Notes: generated from the letters alone by a model not told the origin. A stretch of 64,000 bases of DNA from Halichondria panicea (GCF_963675165.1 NC_087377.1:4774042-4838041), one strand, 5' to 3'. Positions 31,601 through 46,305 are shown, counted from the first letter of the stretch. Program-made: numbers and translations.

Positions 31601-34600
31601 CCAGTGGTTCAATGACCGTTTTAAAAATGCAATGGGTAAATTATTCTGCATGTGACGGCTATAATGTAGTTTGGAGATTTCTTTTGTAACCCAAATCAGT
31701 TTGTCTCTAAGGTGGTGCCTTTATTATTACGCCTCAACTGTTTGTTTGTCTCTACTTTAATACAGCAACCCACCTACTATATACAAGTGTTTTCTTTTCA
31801 GTTTAATAAGGGATAATTATCCTTCTTTCTTGCTTTCTTGAGGTCTTGGTATATAAAGCCACAAAAATATACTACAACGCAATGATACAATAGATGCGTG
31901 TACATAATTATAAGTCTACACTTTCTTCCCATTTTTTTGCAGACTGCTTGTTATAGATACTATATACTTTATGTTCGATTATACAAAGCACATCTATAAC
32001 ACTCTATTGAGCGAAAACGTATCATGGCGAGAGGCATTAGCACAGCGCAGCTTGATCACTTGTTTCTTTACAGTATGTTAATTTTCTGTTTGAATCGTGT
32101 CACCAAGTAAATGACACTTCCCCTGCAGTTATCAAATGGCAGCGTCGATACCTCAATAGACTCATGACTCTAATGGTTGATAAAGAAACAATCGATATGT
32201 GCACTCTGAAACTATGTCTCGTTGGTCCGCCTCACGTTGGGAAAACAACCACACTCAATCGTCTACTGCAAGTGTACGAAAACATTCAATCAGCTGTAGA
32301 CAAAGCGAAACATCCAAGCACTCTACTAGCTAACTGTATCCAAGTTATGGCGTTGATTAATAAAGATGAGTGGATATCTTCCAAGGATGTCGATGAAGTA
32401 GCCAAAATGATATTTGGTTATCTATGTGGCAATTTAACTCTCGATGAAATAGATATACCCAATGAAGAATCGACAAAGGCCACCCGATCTGAAGAAACAG
32501 TACCTTACAAAGTTCACACACAAACTGTACAACACGCCACACTTACCGACTCTGAGGATAAAGCCGCTGTAGCCCACAGCAACAAACTAGCACAGATTAT
32601 TCTTCGACTGCAAAAGCTGATAAAGAGCGGAAACTACTCCCATATGGCCAAATGTCTTGGCAACACCTTGCTAAACATAAACGATGTCGGAGGCCAACCT
32701 GAATTCCTAGAAATACTACCAGCCCTGAGCAATGGTCCTGCCATGTATCTAGTGTTCTTGGATTTGAGCAAGGAACTTGACAAGCCCTACGATATTCCCT
32801 TCAGTCGAGACGGCAAAGTCATTACTCCTTATAAATCAATGCACACAGTGAAAACCGCAGTCTCTCAAATCCTCTCATCCATTGCTAGTGTGCGTCACAT
32901 GTCGGAAATTTCGAAGCCTCTCTTAAAAACTCCTCAGTTGAAGGAAAAATTTGAAGCTTTTTTCACTGTCCCTCCAGTGGCAGCCCTAATAGGTACCCAC
33001 AAAGATAAGCTTGGTGGAGACTCAACAGATGATCCAGAAAAAGAAAGATTGACCAGAGACAAACTGCTGGAGATAAACGCAGCTTTGAAGCCAACAACCA
33101 AAACTTTCAAGAAAATTTTAGTTTTTCCCAAGCAAGAAAGTAGCACTTCTGATGACACCGCTGATAAAGATGCTTCTGACAGGATGTCCTTTTTTGCCCT
33201 AGATAACAATAAAGGCACAGAGAACGCTGAAATTTCTCCATTACGTGGCTTATTGAATAAACTATTTTACTCTCACTTCGGCAAAACCTCTCTTCCAATA
33301 CCCAAAAATTGGCTTGTACTAGGAATTATTCTTCGAAAGGAATATCAAATTGTTACAGTAGAAGATTGTATCGAAATAGGCAAAAGGTTGGAGATGGATG
33401 AAGAAGAAACCACAATCTGTCTCCTCTACCTTCATAGTATAGGATCGATCCTGTACTATACGGATGTTCCCAATGATGATGATCCACGCTGGCTCCTCAA
33501 AGGTCACGTCATCTGCTTACCTCAAGTGATTTTCGATAGCATAAGCCAACTGATAATCGTTTCAATGCAGAATGTTCATGGTGGAGGCCTCGACACTGAG
33601 TTTGAGGTAGCAGAATTGATCATGAAAGGTCAGTTCTCTCTAGAGGCCATCGATAGACATTGCAAACTAGATGTTCAAGTTGCCAAAAATCTGGAAAAAA
33701 AATTTCTGATACCATCTGGACCGCTTGTAAAGCTTCTCAAGTACCTCAACCTTCTCTCTGAGATCACACACAAAGATGAAGATGGTGAACGAGTCACCTA
33801 CCTCATGCCGGCTATATTGAACTGTGCTTCACAGGACAAGCTGACCAACCCACCTCAACCAGACACCAACAACCCAGAACCACTCCATATCACATTCAGC
33901 TTTGGTTACGTACCAACAGGAGTCTTCTGTGGGCTCATCACTCGACTAGTTTCCCAAGGCCCCCAGGGAATTCTCGGATTGATGTGGGAATTGGTGGAAG
34001 ATGGCGTTAAACGAAATTATGTGGAATTTCTAGTTGCCAAATCAAACAAGATCACGTTGCTAGCACATGCTCGATGCTACGAAATTAGAGTTGTCCGCCG
34101 TCTTCATCAGGTCTCTATCCATGACCTTTGTACCTACGTTCTCTCGGTGATGCTCTACACGCTCAAAAGCCTTTACCCACAGTTGATTCCACAAATTGCA
34201 TTCCAATGTCCGTGCCCTGATCACCAGACGAGTGGAGGTATGGATAATCTGTGTGTCCTTGCTAAGGATTTCTGGGTCCAGTTTCTCTGTAGACACAAGC
34301 CAGTCACTCTCAGGAAACATCAGCAAGTGTGGCTGGGAAAGGTGGGCTGAATTTATAAACTAGAATTGTGTATTTTATAGCCTGTTGCTACCGTTAAGTT
34401 TTTAGTGATGATTATTGCTGATATGATTATTGGAGGAAGGTCCGTGTGTGCATGTGTATACTACTGCTATTACATGATTATTTTTACTATAGCTGTTCTT
34501 TATTCTGTTAAGGTAATCGTTGTGTGTGCATGCTTTTATAATGCTTTTCCCGTACATGTACAGCACGTGTGTCTAGGAAGCAGGACAGAACTAGAGGTGC

Positions 34601-35803
34601 TAGAGTTTGCTGAGGATGGTTTCTCCTTCCACTGGACCAAAGAGGGCTCCAGACGTCAGATCAAGACAACTGATGATCAGCCCAACACTGTGAACTTCCA
34701 GAGTGTGAGAGAGGAGGACTTTGGTCACTACCAGTGTGAGGTGAAGGATGCAGCTGCTGGGAAAGTGCTCCTCACTTTCTACACAGCTCTCTACAAACAC
34801 CAGTCAAGTCAGTTATCTAACCTCAAGTATCCCCGTTTTGTCCTTGATCCCATTTTCTACTTATTATATAACCAGTGTACACACAGTGTTTACTTCCTCT
34901 GCCCCACAATCACAACAGAACTCTTACAAATGCCCAATTCATTTACCATAATTAGTGTGAAGCTTTTATTTGCTAGGAGCCACTTGTGTCAGTGTGTGCA
35001 TTACATAACTACCGTATAGCGGGTAAATTTCAAGGGGTAAAATATTCGTTATTTCCGTGGGCAAGCTGACCTCCACCCTATGAAAACAGTTTACCGGAAT
35101 GCATGAAATGCAGTAATTTACTCAATAAAGTCAGCCGACATTTTTACGGACGAAAATCACTGTTTTCGATTTGTCAATGAATGGATTTTTACCCCACGAA
35201 TATTACCCAATATCTATCATCTATGAAAGCCTTCAGTCCTATCCATTCCTGTTGTGTTGCTTGCATCATTGAATAATGGTATGTGCAATTTCAGAATAGT
35301 TTGTTGTATGCAGCTTGTCACATACTTTCTAACCCCAAGATGGCTTGTATAATAAGATGCATGCACACGTCATTTTTTTTATGTTACAATATTTTCCTTA
35401 TAGTGTCTAAGCATTCTATTATTGAATACTATACTTGTGTACAGGATCATTATCGGAGAAGGATACCAGCAATGGAGACCAGCCGATTGTTCTGACTGGA
35501 GCGGATATTAATACAATTTGTGAGAGTCTGAAAACATCCACCTGTAATTGGTTTAATTTGGGACTGGCTCTCGAAGTAAACTATCACGATTTGAAAAATA
35601 TCGAAAGTCGATACCAAGATAATGATCGCCGCCTAATGGAGATGGTAGCCAAGCGTTTTGAAGTCACTGATCCAGAGCATCCGATGACATGGCCTTACAT
35701 ATGTGAATGTCTAAGGAGGCCTACTGTTAAGCGTAACGATGTAGCCGAGGAAATTGAAGACAAGTATGTGAGGACAGCAACTGCACATAGTGCCACCAAT
35801 TGA
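28692..35803 (+). CDS. Ankyrin - Roc-COR GTPase - Ig-like - Death domain protein
   Basis: Eleven exons with consistent phases: 28692-28711, 28932-29248, 29527-29628, 30048-30143, 30205-30273, 30336-30401, 30496-30546, 30869-31060, 32129-34341, 34564-34807, 35445-35803; total 3729 nt, 1242 residues. All introns are GT-AG. Ankyrin repeats fill residues about 10-178 (PLHKACYEGYLEIVKTLV, PLHCACWGGHNEVVQYL). A low-complexity linker with PPPTKKQK follows, then a helical exon (241-304). Roc: P-loop GPPHVGKT (337-344), DVGGQ (from 490), THKD (594-597), then COR. Ig-like 1043-1123 (FHWTKEG, HYQCEV). Death 1124-1242 (LTGADINTICESL, NWFNLGLALEV). Relatives such as DAPK1 link ankyrin, Roc-COR and Death behind a kinase; no kinase is seen here. 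Likely a cytosolic scaffold or sensor; ligand unknown. A paralogue starts at 62201. Confidence 0.88.
28932..30143 (+). other. Ankyrin-repeat exons of the ROCO-Death gene
   Basis: Three exons (28932-29248, 29527-29628, 30048-30143). The first spans more than two repeats, with a long insertion LYWSDEWGDKLP in repeat two; the next two exons are close to one repeat each. Exon phases 2-1, 1-1 and 1-1 would allow repeat gain or loss without frameshift. The first two exons and their introns are closely matched at 62439-63118. Confidence 0.85.
32129..34341 (+). other. Roc-COR exon
   Basis: A single 2213-nt exon carries the whole GTPase and COR unit of the gene. Walker A GPPHVGKT, switch-II-like NDVGGQPEFLEILPAL and specificity THKDKL are intact, so nucleotide binding is expected. 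The NDVGGQ motif is the Roc counterpart of DxxGQ. The insert between P-loop and switch (about 150 residues) is long. The COR-like region runs to the end with no stop or frameshift. Confidence 0.85.
35010..35215. mobile_element. MITE of the ACCGTATAGCGGGT family, intronic
   Basis: Begins TACCGTATAGCGGGTAAATTT and continues with the CGTGGG and CGAAAA motifs shared with copies at 41947, 47757, 48910 and 61950. The right end is degraded. It sits in the intron between the Ig and Death exons. Confidence 0.6.
35445..35803 (+). other. Terminal Death-domain exon
   Basis: Encodes 119 residues ending at TGA 35801-35803. Six-helix Death pattern: DINTICESL, CNWFNLGLALEV, LKNIESRYQDNDRRLMEMVAKRF, WPYICECLRRPTV, VAEEIEDKY. 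Phase 1 entry matches the Ig exon, so splicing keeps frame. Death domains recruit other Death-domain adaptors. Confidence 0.85.
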
Positions 35804-38200
35804 TCATGAGAACCTGACAAGGTACGTGTGTTTGTAATCTGATTGTAGTCTAATCTGATGTTTTGTTCTCTATATAGCTTTGGTTGATTGTGCTGTGCTC
35901 ATACTTTCATACAGATACTGGAGTTACTTGAAAGGGACGAATAAAGATGTCAAGTAATTAAAGAAGCATGCAAGAATGTCAAGTAAAGAACTGACTCTGT
36001 GTTGACTATAAGTACTGACTATTATAATGCTCTGTGCTCTCAGTCGAATCGCAATGGTTCCAACGCATGCTCCTACGTGGAGTTTTATTTTCTCATGAAT
36101 ATATTAATGAGCTATTCGCAATTGCTTGCGCAAAAGTAGCATTTTTTTATAACTCTCTTCCCTTTGCAGTTTGTTTCCTGCTTCCTGCACCAATCGATTA
36201 CACATGGCAGGAACTAAATATAGCCACAAAGCAGCCACGTGGCTTTGCTTAGAAACTTCAACACAAACAAATTTAGACAAATTTACATGCCACAGCAAAC
36301 TGAACTGACAAATTGTTGCAAAAGTATGAGATGAATTTGAACATGTTCAGTGCTATCTTATAGGATTGATGAACATTTATATGTAATTGTTTTTCGTGTC
36401 GATCCATTGAGAGTCGAGAAATGCATCGTTGAAAATGCTGTATAAAAAACCACAAAATAGTACTAGTTGGAGAGATGTGAGCACACAATAAGCCACATTT
36501 TGTGTATTACATCCAACAGATGTCCTCCTCAATACATTCTAAGCATCGTCCAAATCAGTCGTACTTGTATTCTGTGTGGTACGAAAAATATGCTATTATT
36601 ACAGGTCAAAAATTTTTTTAATCAGGAATTGCCTGAACAGACAACTGTATATGCTTACCCCACTGTAGAGAAGCTCAGCTAACCTACCCAGCTTATTTAG
36701 TATACCTAGCAAGTGGTAATGTTACTCATAAATTATTCCTGAACATCCAACATTAACGAGCAACAGGTTAATTAATCTCACCGTTATTTGCCACGTAATA
36801 GTGAGTTTTTAAGCATTTCTAAATGTTAGCAGCAGTGGGATACAGCCATTATTACTGTGGCTGTGGACCAGGGTGTACTTCTGGTCCATTTGCAGAGAGA
36901 TTGCTGAAACGAAAGAGCCGGAAATTGAATTGGACTCAAGACAGCGAAGACCAGTGACAGTGACAAGGAGAATATAGAGACAAAAGTCATCACTGGCCTG
37001 GAGTAAAAGACGAATTGATAGATATGCAAACATGACTGAACATTTAACCATAGATAGTGTTTTAACTAAGTCTTTGTATTGTTTACACACTATTTATGAT
37101 ATATTCACATGTAGTGCCATCTACAAAAGTCAACTGACAAATTGTTGCAAAGAGAATACACTTACAAAACTCTGCATACACTTAGCTTAATAACATTGGA
37201 ACAGACTTATATAGTTAGAAGTTGTGTCCCACCCGTAACAGACTAGCTACTCCATGTAAAAGCCCAAAATCATGTTTACAGGAATGGCAATTTTGGCTAC
37301 AGTACTCAACAAAACTTGCTTCAACTTGAAGTATACGCCTAATTTCAAACATATAGATATAGTACTTCTCTATCGAAGCAAGCTGCCTTGGGTAATGGTT
37401 GACATCGCCACACAGTATCCGGTCTAAGCAGAATCAACCAAATCATCTATCCATCCATCCATCAATCATTAAATTGTATTATTCACTTGATCATTGTTTT
37501 CATCCATCCAGTATCATCACAGTATAGCTATATATAGTGGATCCTATATAGTATCACTTTCCCATCCAGTATCATCATAATTATTATTATCTGCTTCAGT
37601 TGTGTTCCTCCAGTTTTCTTATCATCAGTTCATCCAGTATCATCAGCCAGTATCATTTCTTCCTGATCCTACTGTACTGTCAAACAAATAATAAGAGTAG
37701 GTCAAAGGTCATATACCTACTACGGTATATGGCTAAGCAATAAGGCTACGCCCCCGCTTCCGGAAGCAATTAAAAGTTGGAGGCGAATACCGTTAGTGAT
37801 CCTCTACACAATGGCACCAGCTATTTGCTTCCGGACACGCCCACTTCCTGGAAAATAAACTTCTCGCATTTATTCCAGTTGCTGTTCGACTGCTCTGTGT
37901 TTGATCTATCAAATTTCATTTCCAGCTTTCTAGTTTAGTGACCCTTTACCATTCTTTTTAGTTACGGGATCACTTCAGTTGCAGCTTCTTGTTAACCACA
38001 TGGCCTCCTCATGATCAGAGAGAGGCTAGAGCTAGTAACAGTGAGTGTCTGCAGGCATGAGCTGGAGGAGCACGCAGTCCAGTATTAGTGGATATGGTGG
38101 CTAGTCTGCAGAGGGAGCTGGATAATGCTAGGGTGAGTAGGTTTGCTTAGGAATATTAAATCCTTTTAGAAAGTACACATTGTTGACATGTTTCAATCAG
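35804..38200. other. Intergenic; no gene recognised
   Basis: No coding exon was found after the ROCO-Death stop. AT-rich sequence contains a cluster of CATCCATCCAG/CAGTATCATC motifs at 37440-37670 and two copies of TTGCTTCCGG-type sequence near 37760 and 37825. A conceivable small exon ending at a GTGAG donor lies near 38090-38135, but I cannot assign it. Confidence 0.5.
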
Positions 38201-38281
38201 CTTAGTAGTGATTCCCACTCCTCTAATCAAGTGTTGACATTCTGTCATCTAGTAGTGAGAATCACTAACACTTATTGTAGC

Positions 38282-38797
38282 CATAGATTGAAGAGTTAGA
38301 GGGATAGGAAACGGAGTGGTGCACGTGATGATTTTACATTGAATCTGCAGTGGAGCCTCGAAAATTATCCGCGCTACGCCCTATGAACGAGGCTATTAAG
38401 CACATTTTTGCCGGGTAACTCCCAAAGCTGTGTTTCCTCGAGACATCATCTCTTTCAGCAATTTATAACACGCCTAGTCCATGAGCCACGTGTAGTACTT
38501 GCTAATGTCTGACCACACCCAGTAAAATAAGACTTTCCAATAAAGTTATATGTTCCCAAGGCTATTTTAGAGCTATTGGAACATATAACGTGTAAGCGTG
38601 CTGGTTATGACTACTACAATAGGTATAGACCTTGAAATATAAGTGAGTTGCACGGACTAAGCACAGTTACTTGTAGTTTATTATGCACTGAGTGTAGAAA
38701 TAGATATTGTTATGATGGCCTCGATTAAACCGCAGCGTAGCGCGGATGTTACTCGAGATACAAACCGTTTCCTATCCCTCTAACTCTTCAATCTATG
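38282..38797. mobile_element. MITE with perfect 33-bp inverted repeats and 7-bp TSD
   Basis: 516 bp. Left arm 38282-38314 begins CATAGATTGAAGAG and right arm 38765-38797 is its exact complement. The 7-bp target duplication TTGTAGC lies at 38275-38281 and 38798-38804. The paralogous intron near 6214 has a single TTGTAGC and no element, so the empty site is preserved in the same window. The superfamily is not clear from a 7-bp duplication. Confidence 0.93.
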
Positions 38798-38853
38798 TTG
38801 TAGCTAATAATTAGTGAAGTTTTCAATATTATTATTTGTTCCTGTATAAATAG

Positions 38854-41264
<2,411 letters not shown>

Positions 41265-41289
41265 GTGAGTGGGTATGTGGTGTAGTGTT

Positions 41290-41530
41290 TTAGCTACCAT
41301 ATTTATGCCTCGGTGCACATGCGCAAGCGAGGTATACGGTAGTGTGTTTGTGTTTGTGCATGTGTGTGTCTGTGTGCATGTGTAGACTGCTACAGCTGCT
41401 CAAGGATCAATGAAGCGCAAGTAAGAGTTTCTATAGGCTTCTTGTTATGTTTTCTTGAATTTTGGATTTGCAAAATAATGCTTTGTTCTCGAGTTATGCA
41501 TAGTTTTGCTTACTTGGAATGCCATTGCGT
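41290..41530 (-). repeat. Dispersed repeat, inverted copy of 53035-53255
   Basis: The minus strand reads AACTCGAGAACAAAGCATTA and AAGCCTATAG in the same order as the plus strand at 53050-53125, and both copies include a TG/CA tract and end with a GCCTCG/TACGG segment. A partial third copy lies at about 57310-57375. Confidence 0.6.
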
Positions 41531-41840
41531 ACAGAGCCTATAGTGTGGTCCCACTGTGTGCAGCCTATAGTGTGGTCCCACTGTGTACACTGTAGCTATA
41601 GTGTACAGAGCCTATAGTGTACAGAGCCTATAGTGTACAGAGCCTATAGTGTACAGAGCCTATAGTGTGGTCCCACTGTGTACACTGTAGCTATAGTGTA
41701 CAGAGCCTATATAGTGTGGTCCCACTGTGTATACTGTAGCTAGTGTACAGAGCCTATAGTGTGGTCCCTCTATGTACACTGTAGCTAGTGCACTGTATAG
41801 CTATAGTGTGGTCCCACTGTGTGCACTGTAGCTATAGTGG
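41530..41840. repeat. Minisatellite, unit with TACAGAGCCTATAGTGTGGT, array 1
   Basis: Repeated blocks AGTGTACAGAGCCTATAGTG and GGTCCCACTGTGTACACTG occur about eight times in irregular order; some copies lack the GGTCCCACTG half. The same unit forms a second array at 45950-46300. Confidence 0.85.
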
Positions 41841-41946
41841 TTGACTTATATTGGTTGACTTATATTTTATCTAATCGCTAATTTAAACACGTGGTTTGAT
41901 AAAGATCGAGCTACAACATCTTTAGATATGTATAAGACAATGCAAA

Positions 41947-42141
41947 TACCGTATAGCGGGTATATTTTGAGGGTATAAATTTTCGTGGATGTGCCTTTAG
42001 AAAGGTTTTCGCGGATTTAATTTTCGTGGAATAGCACCTCTTTTTGCAGCATGCATGCATGAAATATTAAATTCGCGGTTCATGCCTAATCCGCGAAAAC
42101 CACGAACATTTATACCCTCGAAATATACCCTCTATACGGTA
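41947..42141. mobile_element. MITE, ACCGTATAGCGGGT family
   Basis: 195 bp. Left end TACCGTATAGCGGGTATATT and right end ATATACCCTCTATACGGTA are inverted. The interior carries CGTGG/CCACG motifs in both orientations, so the whole element can fold. No coding content. Confidence 0.75.
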
Positions 42142-42534
42142 GCTAGTGGTGACTTTAGATTGCATGAAGTTAATAACAGTTGTTTGGGTTTGCCACAGCA
42201 TTCCGTGTACTGCCAATATTTTAGCTTGCTTGAGGATACAAATGATGTAATGTATTTGCTCTATACATACTCGTAGCTCTATAGTTAGCCGTGCAATCTA
42301 TGTGCATTCGGTATCTGTGTGTTATAGTGTCCTAAAGCACGTAGGTGTACTTAGACACTAGTTGATAAGATCTATAATTTATGGGAAAAGTACCTCAGAG
42401 CAGGTGTACTATGGGACTTAGTATACCTACAGTTTATTTAGTATACCTAGTATTCCGTTGTCAAGTAATTGTATTGTAGTCAAGCCTCGAGGGCATGCAA
42501 GCTAGGTTTGCGCATGCGCACTAGTATCTGAATG

Positions 42535-42635
42535 AGTTAGACACTGTTTTGTCGGTGTCCATGTGATTTAGAAGCCCTCAGACACTTGTAGTACCCTCGC
42601 ATAATCCCATAGACACCTACAAAACAGTGTCTATA
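42535..42635. repeat. Short foldback element
   Basis: GTTAGACACTGTTTTGTCGG at the left and its imperfect complement (CCTACAAAACAGTGTCTATA) at the right, about 95 bp apart end to end. The CCCTCAGACAC..AGTACCCTCG core resembles the fold at 57432-57590. Probably a tiny MITE. Confidence 0.5.
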
Positions 42636-42639
42636 ACTA

Positions 42640-45590
42640 TATCATTTTGTTTCCTAGAAAGCCTTGCCCCCAATAAGACCTACTTTCAAAATTGGTGTAC
42701 CACAATATCCCTTCACAGTCAATATTCTGCCCATACCCTGGAACAGCAGATGTGTGCAATCTGTTTGTTGGGATAATATTATGGCCACCAACAATTAAAA
42801 TCTATCACATATTTCGGGCAACCTATATAATTTCTAAGACTTCCCTTGGTCATGATGTGTGAGCACATGGACGCATATTTCAGTCTTGTTAAATTGACCA
42901 GGATTGGTTGGAAAGCGGTGACCACCAGGCAAATAGAAGCCATTTTGTTTTGTTAAATTGTGTGTGTAAGCCATAGTGGAAGGCGTGGGAAATATGAACT
43001 GTGTGAACATGATTGTACTAAGTTAACATAATAACACACTAGCTCGATCCTGGAATATCAGTTGAGCATAACTTAGAGATTTCTGTTGTGTGATTATACA
43101 TAATACCTCCACACACACATGCACGCACGCACGCCCCCCCCCCCACACACACACACACCCTCACGCACACACGCCCCACACATGCACGTTCTCACACTGC
43201 CCATACCACACACACACAGGCAACCAGTTGTGGAGACAACACGACGCGTACCAACGTACAAACGTCCTAGTACACTCAAGTGGTTATATTCGATCATGTC
43301 ACTAGAAGAAAGCATATGAACATTCACCATGCAGGTACCCTGTACCCTGTACTCTGTATTCTGTACCCTGCACCCTGTACTATACGCAGTCAGTCGCTTG
43401 TTGTGTAAAAGCTCTCATTTCGTTTATTATATTTACATGTACTGTTGGCATCACTTTCACTTTCTATTTATTTACTACTATTTTTAGACTCAAAGTATTG
43501 AAAATGCATCCCTTGGCTTGTGTCTACATACAATCATTATTGTATAACCTATACAACTATTTGTCTCTTCACAAATTAGAATTCAAAATAGTGTGTCGGA
43601 TTGTATTAGCCGCTGTGTTTATGTGTTTGCCTGATATGGTTGGCTGATCGAAATGTCTGGCTGGCGGCTGGCTGTGTTTTCACATGCTTCTAGAATCACA
43701 TGAATTTGTGTACTCTTCCTTACTGCAAATTATTGGCTTGAGCTAATTTTTGTCCATTTTGAGCTTGAGACAATGATTGTAAAGCACAGCGAGTTATTTT
43801 TTAGATGGCAAATATGAAAACATTAGTCACAAGAATGTGAGACATGTTTAGCTATGTGTATCATAGTGCTGTATACTGTATTACTAGAATGTTTTGCTGA
43901 TGAAAAACCTTCGCGAATGAGCTAAATCAGCAGAACCCTTTGCGATCTAACTATTGCATTCTGCAAGGATCGTGTGTAATTAAGTTTAGGTTTTCCGATT
44001 TTATTTTTGCAAGTGATCAACGCTCGCTACGTTCATGTTTGATGCTCGCAAAAATTCTAGTAAAAACGATATCGTATCTACATCCATTTCCATTTGCTAA
44101 AATGTTTTGGAGCATTATTCAAGTTTTGATCATTAATTTTCGCCAGAAAAATATGATTGTACAATAAACTGTTACGACATCACGAAACTTTCCAGATTGC
44201 AAGAGTCAACTTTTCTGCTGATTTTGCTCATTCGCAAAAGAGCAAAACATTGTAATTTTGATGGACAAGGGTTTACATTCTAGGAACTTGTTACGTGCCA
44301 ATCAACTGTAAAATTGGTTTGTAAGTTAGCTAGTTCCCATTTTAGAATAAATTCCGATAAAGTTACACCTTAGCAATCACACTATTGCACTCCCTAGCAA
44401 CCACGCTCTAACATTACTGTACTTCATTGATCCTTGAGTAGTTGTAGCAGTCTACACACACACACACGCAGTCCGATTCCATCAGGAATCGACACTATAC
44501 ACACGCCCACACACACACATACACTCCTCCACAGGTGGTGGTGTTTTTGTGTTTAGTGGAGGGCGTGTTGTGCCAACAATGGATTAGCTGGCACAATTGA
44601 ATGACCTAGTCCGAAAATTTTAAAGCCTCTGACAAATATTGCAAAGAATGCTAGTAGCAACAACAGCTCTGCATTTAGTGTGAACGAATGACGTCAGTAT
44701 CGGTGATACTTCACACCATGTAAGGTTGCTAGAGGTCGGAGTGCAGCCGTATAGCCGCACATTCCTAGTTTATTGTTCATACACAACCACATCCTTAACA
44801 GGGATGTGCCCCAGAATATTTCGGAGTTGGTTATTTTTAATCTTTATGCAATCGCATAAATTTGCCTCTCTTTTTATAGTGCTTAGTAAACTTATACATG
44901 TATAGGACTAAGAGGTTGTTTTTATCTAGAAGTGGTTAGTACAAACCACCACCACCAACCAGTGTGGGCACATCCCTGTATATGTATCCAAGCCATTATA
45001 TACAGACAATGTAAGGGGCCCATAATTATAGAGATCGGAGTGCAGCGTCACATCCGCTAGCTAGAGGTCAGAGTGCAACCCCTCGTAACCGCTAGCTAGA
45101 GAAGGTCAAAGTGCAACCTCGTAGCCATACATTCCTAGACCATATGCTCACATCCTTCTGTAACTGTCCCCAAGCCCCCCCTCAGGCCAGGATATTCACA
45201 ATGCCTAGCTCATGTCTGTGGCTTTACAGTTGACCACCACTAGAATGTCGGCAGTACCCACAAACTGCTGCTATTAGACACCGAAAGCTAGTGTGTAGGA
45301 GTTGAATATGTTGGTAATCTTATGGATGGTCATGAAAATCCCTCCAGACTAGTAAAGAGAAGTGTGTGGGTGTACACAGATGGTTAGTGGTAGACAATGG
45401 AAGGTGATAATTAATTTCATTTCTAGTGTTTAATTGTTTATGGCTAGCCCCGACAGTGGGCGTCCTGTCTTGGTTCTTAACCGCTGTGCATGACTTTTAA
45501 GTTTCATTTCATGCTTGGTTTGTGGCCTATAGCGTACTATTATACGGCTTGCTACCCTAGGCTAACCGCTAACCGTCTGTTGTTTACCAG
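42640..45590. other. No gene recognised
   Basis: Contains CA/C-rich simple sequence near 43110-43220, a CCTGTACCCTG-type tandem at 43335-43385, and a duplicated AGGTCGGAGTGCA/AGGTCAGAGTGCAAC motif at 44733-45115. A short frame after CACACACAG at 43220 ends after about 30 codons and is not recognisable. Confidence 0.45.
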
Positions 45591-45707
45591 TGCCAAGACT
45601 CGGTCAATGGATTGGAATTCAAATGCTCAGGTCTGGAAGCAACCGAACAGATTGTAATTGAATTAGCACGTCCCTTTTCGTCTAAACATGGACTAGACTC
45701 TTGTTGA
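45591..45707 (+). other. Possible terminal exon, unrecognised
   Basis: After TTGTTTACCAG the frame reads 38 codons (CQDSVNGLEFKCSGLEAT, then EQIVIELARPF) and stops at about 45705-45707. It has even amino-acid use and a reasonable acceptor, but I recognise no domain and no partner exon. It could equally be chance. Confidence 0.25.
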
Positions 45708-45949
45708 GCTGGAGGGGAAGTGTGAGCATCGAGTGGAGCATGTGTCACTAACTAACTACCTAACTAACTCACTAGGGGGACAGTTGTGGGCTAGGAATTT
45801 GCCGAAATTGGGTTCAAAAAATACCCCATCTCTAGACTGCCTCTATTATGCTTTGCAGCTCTGTTAGAAGTTTGGGGCAAATTTTGCAAACTTCACCTCA
45901 CTTTAAATCAAAAGACAGAATGCTAGTACTTGGAGTGTGTATAGACTAG

Positions 45950-46305
45950 TGTATACAGAGCCTATAGTGTGGTCCCACTGTGTACTCTGTATAGCTAGTG
46001 AGTGTACAGAGCCTATAGTGTGGTCCCACTGTGTGTGTACGGCATTGCAGCTAGTGTACAGAGCCTATAATTATAATTATAGTGTGGTCCCACTGTGTAC
46101 TCTGTATAGCTAGTGAGTGTACAGAGCCTATAGTGTGGTCCCACTGTGTGTGTACGGCACTGCAGCTAGTGTACAGAGCCTATAATTATAATTATAGTGT
46201 GGTCCCACTGTGTACACTGTAGCTAGTGTACAGAGCTTATAGTGTGGTCCCACTGTAGACTAGTGTACAGAGCCTATAGTGTGGTCCCACTATAGCTATT
46301 GGTTG
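45950..46305. repeat. Minisatellite, same unit as 41530-41840, array 2
   Basis: At least six copies of GTACAGAGCCTATAGTGTGG with CCCACTGTGTAC..GTAGCTAG. A longer two-part higher-order unit including ATAATTATAATTATAG occurs twice (about 46060 and 46180). Confidence 0.85.

Noticed and set aside
34405-35019. 204-codon single frame
   Set aside because: Only 34564-34807 is coding by homology and phase; the flanks are intron and UTR-like sequence.
41530-41840. CRISPR-like spacing of repeats
   Set aside because: The spacers are variants of the repeat itself, there are no cas genes, and the DNA is eukaryotic. It is a minisatellite.
43090-43330. Open frames near a CA/C-rich tract
   Set aside because: Composition is simple repeat for more than half the length; no recognisable remainder.
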